From Branchiostoma floridae (taxonomy: Eukaryota; Chordata; Leptocardii; Amphioxiformes; Branchiostomatidae), in the NCBI RefSeq assembly GCF_000003815.2, contig NC_049987.1:531473-595472 (forward strand): a DNA stretch of 64,000 nucleotides, written 5' to 3'. The notes under the pieces were generated by a model that saw only the letters and a program-made list of their open reading frames with translations, was not told where the DNA came from and ran no database searches. Numbering within the stretch: the stretch's first letter is position 1; each line of letters opens with the position of its first letter. Below, piece by piece: positions 1 through 11,114 of the stretch. Position numbers and translations under genes: made by a program.

Positions 1-650
1 ACAAAATCACATTATTCCACATAACATTCGTGCTAATTCTGTTCCTTTTTTCCAGGACGTCCATAGACGACAGATGAAACTCTCACCGCTACAGCGACTT
101 TCCGGGCATCGGCAGTTAAATAAGACTGACCTGTGAAACGTGAAATCTGCATTGTAACAATAAGCTAAAATAGCATTTTTTTTCAAAATTCTTTTGAGTT
201 CAATCAAAACTTGGACGCTTTGGATGCAACCTAACCTTATGATGATCTTGCCCTGGGTTCGGCCTAATCGTCTTATTATATATGTGTAAAAGACGAAATG
301 CACGTTATTGGGAACAGCTAGCAAGTTGGATATATTGTTCAACACCACCCTGGACTTGTCAATTTGTTGTGACTTGTTAAACATGTATTAGAAACAGAAC
401 GTTTGGGTTTGCATATTGATCTGACTCCGTCTCTGAATCCACATATCAAACTGACAAACATGTAACTGCAAAAAAGACAAACTTAGCTTCTAAAGTCAGA
501 CAATATGCTTGTTATTTTGTCAGATGGTGTCCGAAAACTTGCTGTCCAAGCCTTAGTTCTGTTAGTCATTAACGACTGTGCACCGTTATATATATATATC
601 AATTTGGCAACAGTTCGCAGCCTTGTGACAGAATTAATTTAGTAACATCA
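1..650. other. No recognisable gene
   Basis: I see no coding signature or known element here. The one longer open frame (minus strand, about 125 codons) has no recognisable motif. A short TA-rich run lies near 588-598. The region ends where the first MITE begins. Confidence 0.5.
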
Positions 651-656
651 CAATAA

Positions 657-1797
657 CCCTCAAACCACCGTACGGGGTCAAACCTGACCCCAGACGTATA
701 TTAATATGTGCCATTATGACATGTCTGGTTGAAAACAAATTTCCTTCCATGAGTTTGCTTCTATGTATGTCCTATAACTTCTCATACGTTTTTACTAAGA
801 CTGGCTCATTGTTGATTAAGTTTGTTTGTTTGTTTGTTTAATTGCGATCTCCATTAGTGTACATCATAAAATCATGCCACTACTCTTCCTGGAGTCATAA
901 TAATAATAATAAACGAAATACATGAAATGCAAAAGAAACAACTTAACATCAAAAGCGGATAATTAGCGTAAAATAATAAGCAAAATAATAAGCAAAGTTA
1001 TCATAGAAAGTTTATGTATGATCCACTGGGGTCAAAACTGACCTCAGCATTTTTTAAACAAACTTTTGAGACCCACGCCTAAACTACTTATCGTATGATC
1101 ACAAAATTTTGAGAGAAATGTACATGTGAAACGAAATTATGGTAACAACTTTTGTGTCATTGTCATGTTATCTGACGACTCCATGAAGTCCTTTAGCTTA
1201 AATTGGCCGCCATCTTGAATTTTGACTGATGACGTCATCAAATTAGCATAAATTATGAATATTGAATAATGGAATTTACGTTGAATTTTATAAGATGTCA
1301 TGAACAAGTGTTTTTTACCAAGAAAACCTTAAAACTTGAATGTTTAAGCCAAAATGAGAAAATTTCGAAATAAATATGCCTGTAAGAATTCCGTTGCCAT
1401 GGCAACATGAAAAAGGATGAACTGTTTTTATTCACTAAAATTGCTTTCTATCAACATTTTCTCAAATAGGACCAAGTTTGGTTGCCCTAGCATAAGCTTT
1501 TCAGGGGCTATGTGACTTTGGAGTTGGTGCGGACATAAAAAAAAACCTTATCCGGTCTGAGTAGCATTAGTGAAAAATGTCGTCCTCATGATCTTTTGCA
1601 TAAATTATGATAATGAGCTGGAATTTTTCTCACCTAATCATGTCAAACTGCCCCACATAGATTAATGAAGCTATACATATATACAAATCACAATAAAAGT
1701 CACCCAAAAAGCTGTATTTGTACAAAACGTTTTGGGGTCAGTTTTGACCCCATACCGTAATCTACGTCACAAAAAAATATATACGGTGGTCTGAGGG
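657..1797 (+). mobile_element. piggyBac-like MITE, copy A
   Basis: The left end begins CCCTCAAACCACCGTA and the right end, read in reverse complement, begins CCCTCAGACCACCGTA. It is flanked by ATAA (653-656) on the left and TTAA (1798-1801) on the right. CCC-starting termini and TTAA target sites are known features of the piggyBac superfamily. No transposase is encoded, so this is a non-autonomous element of about 1.14 kb including a nested insert. Near each end sits a GGGGTCA-N4-TGACCCC-type palindrome (about 677, 1032, 1735). The interior carries TGACGTCA (1230-1237), a YY1-like GCCGCCATCTTG and the palindrome GTTGCCATGGCAAC (1393-1406). It is inverted relative to the next copy. Confidence 0.7.
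825..1000 (-). mobile_element. Nested retroelement tail inside MITE copy A
   Basis: Copy B lacks about 170 bp that copy A has here, so this is a later insertion or a loss from copy B. In reverse complement the segment ends in a short repeat of CAAA units preceded by ACTAATGGAGATCGCAATTA. A unique 3' segment ending in a short tandem repeat is typical of 5'-truncated LINE or SINE tails. No coding sequence is left. The boundaries are approximate because the flanking duplication is not clear by eye. Confidence 0.5.
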
Positions 1798-1864
1798 TTA
1801 AGCATGATTAATAAAGCATAAACCATAAAATAGCTATCATGTTATGTTAACAAGTAAAGTTTAA

Positions 1865-2745
1865 CCCTCGTACCTTTTTTGTGACGTAGATTATATAGTG
1901 TGGGGTCAAAACTGGTCCCATAACATTTTGTACTAATGCAGTTTTTTTGTGGCTCTTTTTGTAATTTGTATGTATGTATAGTTTCATTCATCTATGCGGG
2001 ACAGTTTGACATGATTAGGTAAGAATAATCCAAGCTCATTATCATAATTTATGCAAAATGATATTTTCCACTAACGCTATTCAGACTGGGTAGGGTTTTT
2101 TAATGCCGCCACCAATTTCAATGTCGCATAGCTCCTGAATGGCTCATGCTAGGGCCACCAAACTTGGTATCCTTTCAGAAAATGTTCATAGCAAACATTC
2201 TAATTGATTGAAATAAGTTAATCATTATTCACGTTACCATGGCAATGCAATTCTGACAGGAATATTCATTACGATTTTTTTCTAATTTTGGCCCAAACAT
2301 TCAAGTTTTAAGGTTTTCTTGGCAAACCACACTTGTTCATGACATCTTATTAAACTCAACGTAAATTTCATGATGTAATATTCATAATTAATGCTAATTG
2401 ATGACGCCATCAGTCAAAATTCAAGATGGCGGCCGAAATTAGCTAGATGACGTCATGACGTTGTCATATAACATGATAATGACACAAAAGTTGTTACCAA
2501 AATGCGTTTCACATGGACATCTCCCTAAAAATTACTTGATCATACGATAAGTTGTTTAGGTTTGGTCCTCAAAAGTCTGCTTAAAACAATGCTGGGGTCA
2601 GTTATGACCCCACAGGACCATGCAACGACTTTCTAGGACAACTTAATCAAAAATGAACCAATCTCGGTAAAAACGTACGAGAAGTTATAAGACACATACG
2701 CAAACAAACTCAGGAAAGGAAATTAGTTTTGGACCATAAATATAT
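1865..2745 (-). mobile_element. piggyBac-like MITE, copy B (inverted)
   Basis: It starts CCCTCGTACC after TTAA (1861-1864) and reads as the reverse complement of copy A. Shared blocks include the GGGGTCA/TGACCCC palindrome (about 2594-2611), TGACGTCA (2448-2455), CAAGATGGCGGC and a decayed palindrome GTTACCATGGCAAT (2233-2246). The outer arm near 2640-2740 matches 740-825 of copy A. I found no clean right terminus with TTAA, so the outer end is probably eroded. Together with copy A it makes a roughly 2-kb imperfect inverted pair with about 63 bp between the inner TTAA sites. Confidence 0.6.
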
Positions 2746-2871
2746 GTTTAACGTAACTATTATTCCACTTTAAGTACATTATTACGCAGAGTGGACGAAG
2801 AGCAGCAAACTATGTTCAAAAGCCCGCTGTTTTAGTTGGACAAGGAATTTAACAGCCTGGAAATAAAGGAA

Positions 2872-3120
2872 GGGCACACAGGCAAAAAAAAGCTTCATCG
2901 TGTATTACAAAACTAAGCCTGCAGGCTCGCAATAGAATGATAGACAGATCACTGGAAGGCATTCTGATTTTGGCCTGTTACTGGTAAGTGACAAACTTAC
3001 AGCCATTAACTGATGTGCATTGTCATTGGATGGGACACAGGCGAAACGTTTCATCAGGCATTGGCAAGCTGAGCCTGCAGGCTCTAAATGGAATGATGTG
3101 CAGATAACAGATGCATTTTT
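2872..3120. repeat. Direct duplication of a ~95-bp segment
   Basis: Two similar segments start at about 2872 and 3032, 160 bp apart. Each runs from GGGxACACAGG through AGCCTGCAGGCTC to AATAGAATGAT or AATGGAATGAT. The GAGCCTGCAGGCTC core of unit 2 (3074-3087 region) is a perfect palindrome. No coding content was recognised. The flanks are AT-rich unique sequence, and 3120-3540 shows nothing I can name. Confidence 0.55.
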
Positions 3121-3544
3121 ATCTTTAAAACTATTCCTTAGAATCGTTGTCACAGGTGAGCAAGAAGACACCAGTATATCTTTACCAGTTCATGAGCGTC
3201 ATACACTAAATAGCAGTACATGAAATATACTTAAAACAAGTGAATGGGGGTTAGACATCCATGTAATAAGATACGCAAAAAGAGCAGTCAGTTACTGAAG
3301 CAGCTGGAAATGATTTCGTAAACGGTCAGACATTTCAGGCAGCATCCACGACCTTTTATCAGTTTCGCTGATGTTTGGCACATGTTATAAGAACGTTTAC
3401 CCCATACGTCGACTATCTACCAAGCGTGTCTTATTACATGGATTTCTAATCTTCATCGATGCATCAACGCCATGCATACTTGACAAGATGGTCAATGTAT
3501 AATTATTGGCTGCCTAAAACTAAATGCACAAGTCAAAGGTGAAA

Positions 3545-3790
3545 ATTCGTATACAGAGTTGCGAAGCTTTGGAATGACCTGTTGACTAATATTAAGACTT
3601 TGGATACTAATGTCATACATTTTACGGGCAGAGTCAATATGATAGTGATAGGCAAATGTTTTTAGAATTTTGATGTGTACTTTTTAAGTATTGATTACCT
3701 TGGAATTGTCTTATCTTCATAAAAGTGTTGTGTATTTTTGTATAATGTATTTTGATAAACCCTAGAAGGTTAGCCCCCTGGGGGCTTAAT
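3545..3790 (+). pseudogene. LINE C-terminus remnant with 3' region
   Basis: One frame from about 3547 reads FVYRVAKLWNDLL and continues about 40 codons to a stop near 3665. The pattern aromatic-R-V-A-x-x-W-N-x-L followed by a spaced hydrophobic tail is what closes many CR1/Jockey-group reverse transcriptase ORFs. The downstream AT-rich stretch to about 3790 is likely 3' untranslated sequence. Everything upstream of the C-terminus is missing, so this is a severely 5'-truncated copy. The clade cannot be set. Confidence 0.5.
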
Positions 3791-4540
3791 TATATCTTTA
3801 TAAATGGTCTATTATGGAAAACACTTGAAATATTTATAGAATTTCCTCACCGATTGTTGAAAAAGATTGATTATGTGCATTTAATTGTGCACATCTTTGT
3901 ACTCAATTATCATGAGCCAGTGGTTACTACGGAGGGTGGTGCCCTGGCTATTGTTTCGGTGGCCGCAGCCCTAAGGAAACACTTTTGTGAATGTGATTAT
4001 TGTACAATTATGTAGAATTCATAGCTATCTTTGTTATGGGTACATGACGTTTGTATATGGATACCCACTGAAGGGTTTCACTTGTGGATGACGCTCCTCC
4101 TTAGCAATGAAGCAATACAACATGTTACAGGACAATGTAAGTAAACACTCGGTAAGTCTTTTGAAGGGGTGGTAGAGCTTCTGAGTTTTGTATGACCTTT
4201 AAAGCTTTGCGCTTTCTTTAGGAAGTGAATGTTTTTATTTATTTATGACATGTATGTAAAAAGTGAATGTAATGATGATTATGCAGCTTTTTGGGGTAAA
4301 AATAATTAATTGTGTAATTCTTTAACATGGGCTAGTCTGAAGAAGGCAGGAATTGTAGTTGGTGATCATGTGCTGCCAGGTGTCAGAACAAATTTCGCTC
4401 CTGCCCAGTATTTGTCCCTACAATGCTTGGGGGTTTCCGGTGTCACAGCGATCTCGCCCACCCCCCCGCTAGCGTTTTCGCCCCCCCCCCCCTCTGGAGT
4501 ATCTTCCCCTCTCTTCAAACGAAGAGTATTTAACTGCCCC
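3791..4540. other. Unassigned region with poly-C tracts
   Basis: No gene is recognised. The right part (about 4455-4545) holds several C tracts of 7-13 bases separated by short unique blocks. They give proline-rich frames that are almost certainly not genes. Similar C or G tracts appear next to assembly gaps and at MITE ends elsewhere in the window. Confidence 0.5.
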
Positions 4541-4873
4541 CCCCCCGCGAGATCTAAAAAGGCTCAGAGCCAAATTGCCCCCCTTCTGTTTACGATGATT
4601 TATTCTTATATCGATATTTCCCCTTATTTGTGTATCGCTATTTGTTTGAGTTATGGCTTGCGACAATTTGATGGCCATTTTTTTCGTTTCGATGTGGGCT
4701 GCCCCCCCCCCTACTACTGAAGAAAAGAAAATACTAAAAAGATTTCACAGTCGCAGATATTTGCACATTACATAGAGTTTTCAGAAGTTGCATTAATATA
4801 GCAACTTAACCAAGTAGGTATTATTCATATTTATTGGTTATGATAGACATCAACCTCAAAGATGACGTGCTTC
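4540..4873 (+). mobile_element. 3' end of an L1/Tx1-like LINE (second copy)
   Basis: This is a reverse-complement match to the 3' end of the LINE on the minus strand at 11.1-13.0 kb. Matching blocks cover the last coding residues (11456-11510), the stretch with ATCGATAT, and the distal part ending at GACATCAACCTCAAAG. The copy runs into the assembly gap, so its true 3' end is not visible. A poly-C tract at 4692-4702 replaces sequence present in the other copy. It is a 5'-truncated retrocopy without useful coding capacity. Confidence 0.7.
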
Positions 4874-5360
4874 NNNNNNNNNNNNNNNNNNNNNNNNNNN
4901 NNNNNNNNNNNNNNNNNNNNNNNNNNNNNNNNNNNNNNNNNNNNNNNNNNNNNNNNNNNNNNNNNNNNNNNNNNNNNNNNNNNNNNNNNNNNNNNNNNNN
5001 NNNNNNNNNNNNNNNNNNNNNNNNNNNNNNNNNNNNNNNNNNNNNNNNNNNNNNNNNNNNNNNNNNNNNNNNNNNNNNNNNNNNNNNNNNNNNNNNNNNN
5101 NNNNNNNNNNNNNNNNNNNNNNNNNNNNNNNNNNNNNNNNNNNNNNNNNNNNNNNNNNNNNNNNNNNNNNNNNNNNNNNNNNNNNNNNNNNNNNNNNNNN
5201 NNNNNNNNNNNNNNNNNNNNNNNNNNNNNNNNNNNNNNNNNNNNNNNNNNNNNNNNNNNNNNNNNNNNNNNNNNNNNNNNNNNNNNNNNNNNNNNNNNNN
5301 NNNNNNNNNNNNNNNNNNNNNNNNNNNNNNNNNNNNNNNNNNNNNNNNNNNNNNNNNNNN
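4874..5360. other. Assembly gap (N)
   Basis: 487 Ns, followed at once by a run of 15 C. Reading frames through the Ns are meaningless. The homopolymer edge suggests the assembly broke at a hard-to-sequence C tract. Confidence 0.99.
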
Positions 5361-5869
5361 CCCCCCCCCCCCCCCATGAGCTATCTAACGCATGACAGAA
5401 GCATGTTCATAGCTCGAGATATCCATATCGGAAGTTCCGCTGCAGTTACTGCCGCAAGGAGGCACAAAATCTAATCATTTCCAGGTCTCATCAAGACCTA
5501 CCCACATACCAAACAGCAATGCAATCCATGCAGGCGGTCTTAACGGATCCTATACTTGTTGGACGTCATTGTTGGCTGACGAACTGATTTCATTCTCAAA
5601 TATATTTCATAACTAAGTCTTTGTCATAGATGACAACATGTGCTCATTAGAGTGCTTGTGTTACTGAAACAGAACTTCCCTTTTTCGCATCTTTCTACCT
5701 CCACATACCATGATATAAGGGAAAAGTGGCATGGGCTCTATGAAAGGACATGCAAAATGCAAATTAGGACATAATGCGTATAATTCAGGAGAAGAATATG
5801 TCATTCTAGTTGGCTTTACAACCACCCCTGAACAGAGACGGTGGGCGCCATAGACTTCCTGCAACCTAT

Positions 5870-5933
5870 AATCCACTGCTTACTAAGTCACGTGTTCTAT
5901 CTGCATAACGTGACGTCACGACAGCAGTGGATT
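5870..5933. repeat. Compact two-stem hairpin
   Basis: AATCCACTGCT (5870-5880) and AGCAGTGGATT (5923-5933) form an 11-bp outer stem. Inside, GTCACG (5887-5892) pairs with CGTGAC about 16 bp further on. A TGACGTCA palindrome sits in the right arm (5911-5918). It could be a very small MITE or a structured remnant. No target duplication is clear. The surrounding 5376-6300 region has no recognised gene. Confidence 0.5.
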
Positions 5934-6314
5934 GTTCATTCCTTGAAGTACACCTTACGCGTTTACCTAAAATGACAGGAACGGTTTGTAATGCCTCCAG
6001 AAAAACACGGGGATTTAATGACTACATTATGAGTTCTCACGTAGGCACTTTTTGATGTTTCTCCTTCCCAGCCCAGATTAACTTCTTTTCCCAGAAAATT
6101 GGTCTGTTACTTGCAGAAAAACAAAATACCAGTCGAACCATTTAATGCCTCGTCATTCGCTCAGATAAAGGCAAATGTCGCCTTACGTTGGCAAACTAAT
6201 CAGGGTATTAGCTCATATATTCATACATTTTCCACAGTAACAGATTCATACATTATCCACCGTAATAGTTGTAAACGGACAAAAAAACACAATGTCAAAA
6301 CTGCTGGTATTTAA

Positions 6315-7200
6315 CCCTATTCAGACCGGGCTTTTTTTGGTCACCCCTGGACAGGGGGGGGGGGTGTTGAAGTCCGTCCCTTCTGACACCTGTAATTCTA
6401 AAACGAATTATTGTATGGCCACCACATTTTCAGAGAATGATATAGACATAATATCTGACGTTAATATGACGTTTGACGCAACGGTAACGTCATCAATTTG
6501 ACTTGATGGGCTGGAACCGTGAAATGGGGGTATTCCCAGAAAATCTCAATTTATGCTACAAAAATGTAACAGCAAGTGCATATAACAGAACAATAATGTT
6601 TATTAAGACTTATGTTGCCAATAACAATATCGATGACGTCAAAATAACGTCATAAGATGACGTCATGCATATATAAGATACCAGTGGGGCTCCACCATCT
6701 TATATCCATCTCCTTGAATTAAAAAAAAATACATTTTTGGCGATAGATAATCCCAAAAGACAACGGAAATAGACTGCAAACGTCCATTTAAAGTTTTTTG
6801 ATGAAAAAATACCAAGTAGTTACAACTTATTAGGGATGATAAGGTAGTTATTGTTGATCTGGCCGTACGGTCCGCCATCTTGGATTTTGGCCAAGTGAAG
6901 TCATCAAATTAGCATAATTTATGCATAATTAATCATGAAATATATCCTAGATAACATAAGGTATTATTTATGTAAGCAAATAGCAATAATATCTTAAATA
7001 AACGTGAAAAATACATTGTTAGAACCGAAATTAGCGATTTTCGTCAAAAGTGCCTGTCAACAGACGGTTGCCATGGCAACAAAAAAAATGGATTGTTTTC
7101 AAACATTCTGAAATTGTTTCTAACTTAATTTCAGGAAAACTCACCAAGTTTGGTGGCTCTAGCGTAAGCCGTTCTGGCTATGTTAATTTGCGTCTGGACC
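6315..7200 (+). mobile_element. TTAA-flanked MITE family 2, copy 1
   Basis: TTAA (6311-6314) is followed by CCCTATTCAGACCGGG, nearly the same terminus as the complete copy at 27683-29367. The interior has several TGACGTCA sites (6634, 6658), a YY1-like CCGCCATCTTGG (near 6872), the perfect palindrome GTTGCCATGGCAAC (7067-7080), and a downstream block CACCAAGTTTGGTGGCTCT shared with the copy at about 50.95 kb. The right terminus is decayed; GTCTGGA near 7193 may be its last trace. No transposase is present. Confidence 0.65.
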
Positions 7201-7690
7201 ACTGAAGAAGCAATATTGATGAAACTTGTCTGTGTGAAAGACTGTATTAAAGTTGTAAACGGGAACTGTGTGGCTCCGGTTGTCTTACTGAGGAGTGACT
7301 GTTGTGAGAATAATGTAGGTTAGCGTGAGGCCCAGTCAACTCCATATGTACTAGTTATCCACCTTTGGACACTAAAAGTTAAAAAAGCAAATGTCAGTAA
7401 GGATTGAACGATGGTGGCAATGGTAAAAAAGTGATTTGGGTCATATTATGCACAGTGATAGTAATTGGTTCACAAACAAACTTGTATAGAACAGTACTTG
7501 GTCAACAGAATAGCTTGTATCTATATAGTATAGTACTTGGTCCCCCCAAAATAGCTTTCTTTTAGATAAAAACTACTTGTTGCCATGGTAACGGGAAAAT
7601 CAGGTTTTCTGGCCTTTTCCCACAATTTTCCACAACATTTTGGCTTTTTATATATCGATATATAATGTCCAGCGAGATAAATTTCAGTGC
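7201..7690. other. Unassigned AT-rich region
   Basis: No gene seen. It contains another RFX-type palindrome, GTTGCCATGGTAAC (7579-7592), in a context unlike the MITE copies, so it may come from a different repeat. Two short similar blocks beginning near 7490 and 7530 (GTACTTGGTC) suggest a small local duplication. Confidence 0.4.
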
Positions 7691-8330
7691 TTGGGCAACA
7701 TTAAAAAACATTGCAATGTTTCAAGCTTCTAAAAATGTAATTTTTGCCCAACTTTTAACGCTATAAGTACCGTTCTGGTAATTTTTGGCTTGAAATTTGT
7801 ACCCTGTAGAAATAGTTTGTATATCTAGCGAATGCATTGTTGCAAAATTTGGTAACCTGTCTGATTGTCACGTGGTTGTCCTGAAAAGTAAGCCATTTTT
7901 TTGCATTTGGCGGAATTTTTTTCTTTGAGCCATGTTCAAACATGTACTGCATTAGACAAAGTGAAAAGAATTTTAACTCAATTCTTGTCAAAGGTATATC
8001 TATGTATTGTCGATCAAACATATGATTGTAGTGTTTTGTGTCGTAAAGTAAGCCAAGTGGATGTCCCTGCAAGTAGGCCACATTTTGCATTTTGCGAAAT
8101 GGTGAATTTTAACCATGTTCAAAGTATTCTACGTGACAAAGTAATTTAGAATTCTAATTGGGCTCCTTTGCAAATGTAAACCTGTATATTTTCTATCAAA
8201 GGAATGTTTGTAGAGTTTGGGATCGTGAAATTAAGCCAACTGGTTGTCACTGAAATTAGGCTACTTCTCGCATTTTTAGAAAATTGTGAATTTTGTCTAT
8301 GTTCAAAGTATTAGGTAAAAGTTAATATCC
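7690..8330. repeat. Divergent satellite, unit about 183 bp, ~3.5 copies
   Basis: Blocks reading AAGTAAGCC, AAGTAGGCC and AATTAGGCT recur near 7884, 8068 and 8250. They are followed each time by a CATTTT-type block, a GAATTTT run and ATGTTCAAA. Spacing is 182-184 bp. The copies are quite diverged, so the array is old. No open frame is conserved between units. Confidence 0.6.
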
Positions 8331-8650
8331 ACGTCATCGGACTATTTTGTCGGTTTTTAGGGTAATAAACCAGTAAGATCGTATACCAGGTATACAAGTT
8401 ATAATCATATATAATATCTATAATCATTATATACCAATAGTTTAAAACTCTGAAAATCAATATTCATCGAACTAATAAGCCTAGAATAAACAAACAAAAC
8501 ATGATGTTTTAGACTAGAATATGTGTTTTAGATAAAGTAAATAAGTAAATGCATGTAATACAGTAGAAGCCAGTTAGTTGCGCAACAAATAACCGAACAC
8601 TTCTGTTAATTGCACAAAATAGCGCAAAACTACGAAAACCTCGCCCTTCT
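8331..8650. other. Unassigned AT-rich region
   Basis: No gene or recognisable element. It has a short imperfect inverted run of ATAATC/GATTAT units near 8395-8445. Confidence 0.4.
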
Positions 8651-8654
8651 TTCT

Positions 8655-8790
8655 CAGCGCTGGAATGAAGATGTTCTTCAGCACTAGAAAACCAGTGCTG
8701 ACGCGCTCTCAGCACTGGAAACGCCGGCTTCAGCACTGAAAACCAAGTGCTGACGAACATTCAGCACTTTATACCGAGTACTGAGAGAGC
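8655..8790. repeat. Cluster of CAGCACT hairpins
   Basis: CAGCACT or its complement AGTGCTG appears at least six times in about 130 bp, with close variants at both edges. Two adjacent blocks have the plan TTCAGCACT - short A-rich loop - AGTGCTGACG, each able to form a 7-8 bp hairpin. The blocks are tandem copies of each other separated by about 50 bp. The cluster is more GC-rich than its flanks. It could be an end of a foldback element or a small tandem repeat. Confidence 0.6.
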
Positions 8791-9560
8791 GGGAGACTCT
8801 GAGATATACAGTAATTTGGAATTACGATACGTCCTTTGCTCTACTAAAACTTAAAACATTGCTGGATTATAAACGTCACCTACTGTTATATTCTGCTCTA
8901 TAACGCCTCTATAACAGTGTGCACAGTGTTCATTTGTCGATTAGCTTCGGGGATAATGGAAAATACTCGCGATCGGCGTGACGCTTTCATTACGTAGGTG
9001 GGCAAATGTTAAAGGGTAACTTACATCATTGGACGGTACCATTGTTAGAGGACCGTTGCATATGTCACATTGACTGCCTGGGCACCCACATTTTTTATAT
9101 CATAACTTTACTTCCATGTTGAATTTAACTATGTTAAGAAATGACAAACATGAAACTACATCATTCACAACAAAATGCTCTATTTTGCATGTAACGTTAG
9201 CAACTTATACTATCTATTATCTCAAAGCTAAAATGAAATCTACAAAAAAGTTTGAAGCATTATTTGTGTGGAAATACTCTTGTTACTTTTTCAACCTGGA
9301 TAGTTTGTCCCGTCATGCAATGATTTTGAAGAAGTTGACATTTACGGTGATTTTTAGGACGGATTAGAAGACATGGAAATATTTGGACATGTCATTTCTA
9401 TCTTCATCATAACTAATGTAAAGATCATATGCATCATTTCGTTGTATAGTAAAAGTAAGTTTGGTACAAGCACAGCATTTTTGAATTAAGAATGACATGT
9501 ATGTACAACCATAATAATTGTTGTAAATTATATGTGGCTGGGCAAGCTAACCTTCTTGAG
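8791..9560. other. Unassigned region
   Basis: No gene seen. One open frame of 83 codons (9116-9367) is AT-rich and shows no domain motif. Confidence 0.4.
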
Positions 9561-9580
9561 ATGATTTGTAAACTCTCTAC

Positions 9581-10341
9581 TTATACTGAGGAGTAGTTGC
9601 AGTATGCAATGATGTCCGTTTCATGATTATTCAGGTTATTAGTATCATTGTCCAACGCATATTGGAACCTAGAACTCATCTCCTGTATATAACGTAGCAG
9701 TACGTATACAGAGTCAATATTAGCGGCGACGCTTTGCCCGTGGCACATACCCATATTCGTAACACACAAAATTGTTCACATCCTCCCCCAGATTGTAACA
9801 TTCGGTATGACTCCACCTCCCACATATGTCGCAGTTTGCGAACATCTAACCATTCTCTTCATCAATACCACAAACGCAGGAACCACATCTGTCTCGGGCG
9901 GATCAATGTCGCCAGGATTTGCAGGAGTAAGCCTAGAGGGTCACCGGGCATCGCTCCTTTCACCTGCCTTGCCCTTGATGGAACGCGGGGCTGGTGGCTG
10001 TCGGAAACCTTCCGCCACGGCGGCTTCTTGTTGACAGCTGCTGGCTTCACACACCCCGATGCGTTCTCTCAGGCGGCACATACAGTTGTTCAAGCCCTCT
10101 TTCCCGACAGTAGGCAGTAAAGACTGATTTGTTGTCGCTAGAGATGAAGGCTGGCCTCTTGTCTTGCTTGGCTGTAGTCGCTCACGGTTCCGCAGAACAT
10201 CGGCCACGTGGCCCTACTCGGTCTCGCGGTCAGCTCCCATGTGGTGTAGGGTGGCAGCATAGACATGTTTGCACTTATCCATGCCGCTTCCCCTCGTGGC
10301 GAAGTCCCGGCATGTGCGTTCAGCTGTTGTGTTCGTAACAT
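9581..10341 (-). CDS. Unidentified coding-like segment (fragmented)
   Basis: From about 9880 to 10340 the sequence is clearly more GC-rich than its surroundings and has longer minus-strand frames (10341-10138, 10207-9941). A further 62-codon frame lies at 9769-9581. The frames do not join without shifts and I recognise no domain. It looks like an old coding exon or a transposon ORF fragment. Opposite-strand frames of similar length exist, so even the strand is uncertain. Confidence 0.25.
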
Positions 10342-10439
10342 GTCACCCGTACCGGCGCAGCACGTCAGCCGGCATCAACCTGCCAAAATCAAGAATACAA
10401 TTGTTGTTAATAAAAGTACACCATGGTTCATATATCTAT

Positions 10440-10462
10440 GTGTGTGTCTGTGTGTGTGTGTA
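10440..10462. repeat. (TG)n microsatellite
   Basis: An imperfect GT/TG run with a single C interruption. The next 400 bp (to 10870) are AT-rich with no gene seen. Confidence 0.8.
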
Positions 10463-10879
10463 CTAAGATAATGAATAAATTTCAAATTTCCATTAAATTC
10501 CATCTAAGATGTTAATGTTTAAGTACCTTTTTAACACAGCGATTTTTTTTTAAATTCACAACGATACATAATATAAAAATTATAATAACTTTATTGAACA
10601 GCAATTGTACAAGGTTACATTGTTACAAAGTATGGCATCTACATAACTACTGTTCTATAGCTTAGTCATGCAGCGGTTGTCACATGCCAATATGTATATA
10701 AATTTGCGCTTCAGGTCCATTGAAAATATAAAATGCTGTCCTTAACATGGCTTTTATAAGTTAAATAGGTTAGTGCGAAGATTAATGGAGCATACAGACA
10801 GGGTCCACCGAACGGGTGTTGACTGGGAACAGATGCATGGAATGGCGACAGGGACACTCAAAACACAAGGGCTGGTGCA

Positions 10880-11045
10880 CGAAGTTGTCCTAAGTTAAGT
10901 TTGATGGCAGAAGTTGTCCGAAGTTATGACGTCATCCTAACCATTACGTCATCCTAACTTTGGACAGTCAGCCGGGTGGTGTACGAAGTTGTCCAAAGTT
11001 ATGACGTCATCTTAACCATGACGTCTCCAAACTTTTTACATCCAG
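10880..11045 (+). repeat. CGAAGTTGTCC repeat cluster, forward orientation
   Basis: Variants of CGAAGTTGTCC followed by AAGTT occur three times (about 10883, 10910, 10984), two of them followed by TGACGTCA (10927-10934, 11002-11009). The reverse-oriented cluster lies at 16355-16545. Inverted clusters facing each other across 5.3 kb could be the two ends of one large element that later received both LINEs. They could equally be independent copies of one MITE. Confidence 0.55.
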
Positions 11046-11114
11046 CAGGAAGGTGTCTACAGGTGTACAAAGATGTACACATTTTACTTGTCTTTTATCT
11101 TACTCAGGATGGCG

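Noticed and set aside
1393-1406. CCATGG inside X-box palindromes as start codons
   Set aside because: Following frames are short and unconserved among copies; the palindrome itself is what is conserved.
3001-3060. Hammerhead core on the minus strand (CTGATGA near GAAACG)
   Set aside because: No stem II between the boxes and no pairing flanks.
3770-3792. GCCCCCTGGGGGC as a terminator
   Set aside because: A short palindrome without context; bacterial-type termination does not apply here.
4834-5395. ORFs of 173-181 codons around 4.9-5.4 kb
   Set aside because: They consist almost wholly of Ns from the assembly gap; the same holds for the long frames at 28.3, 49.6, 55.1 and 59.6 kb.
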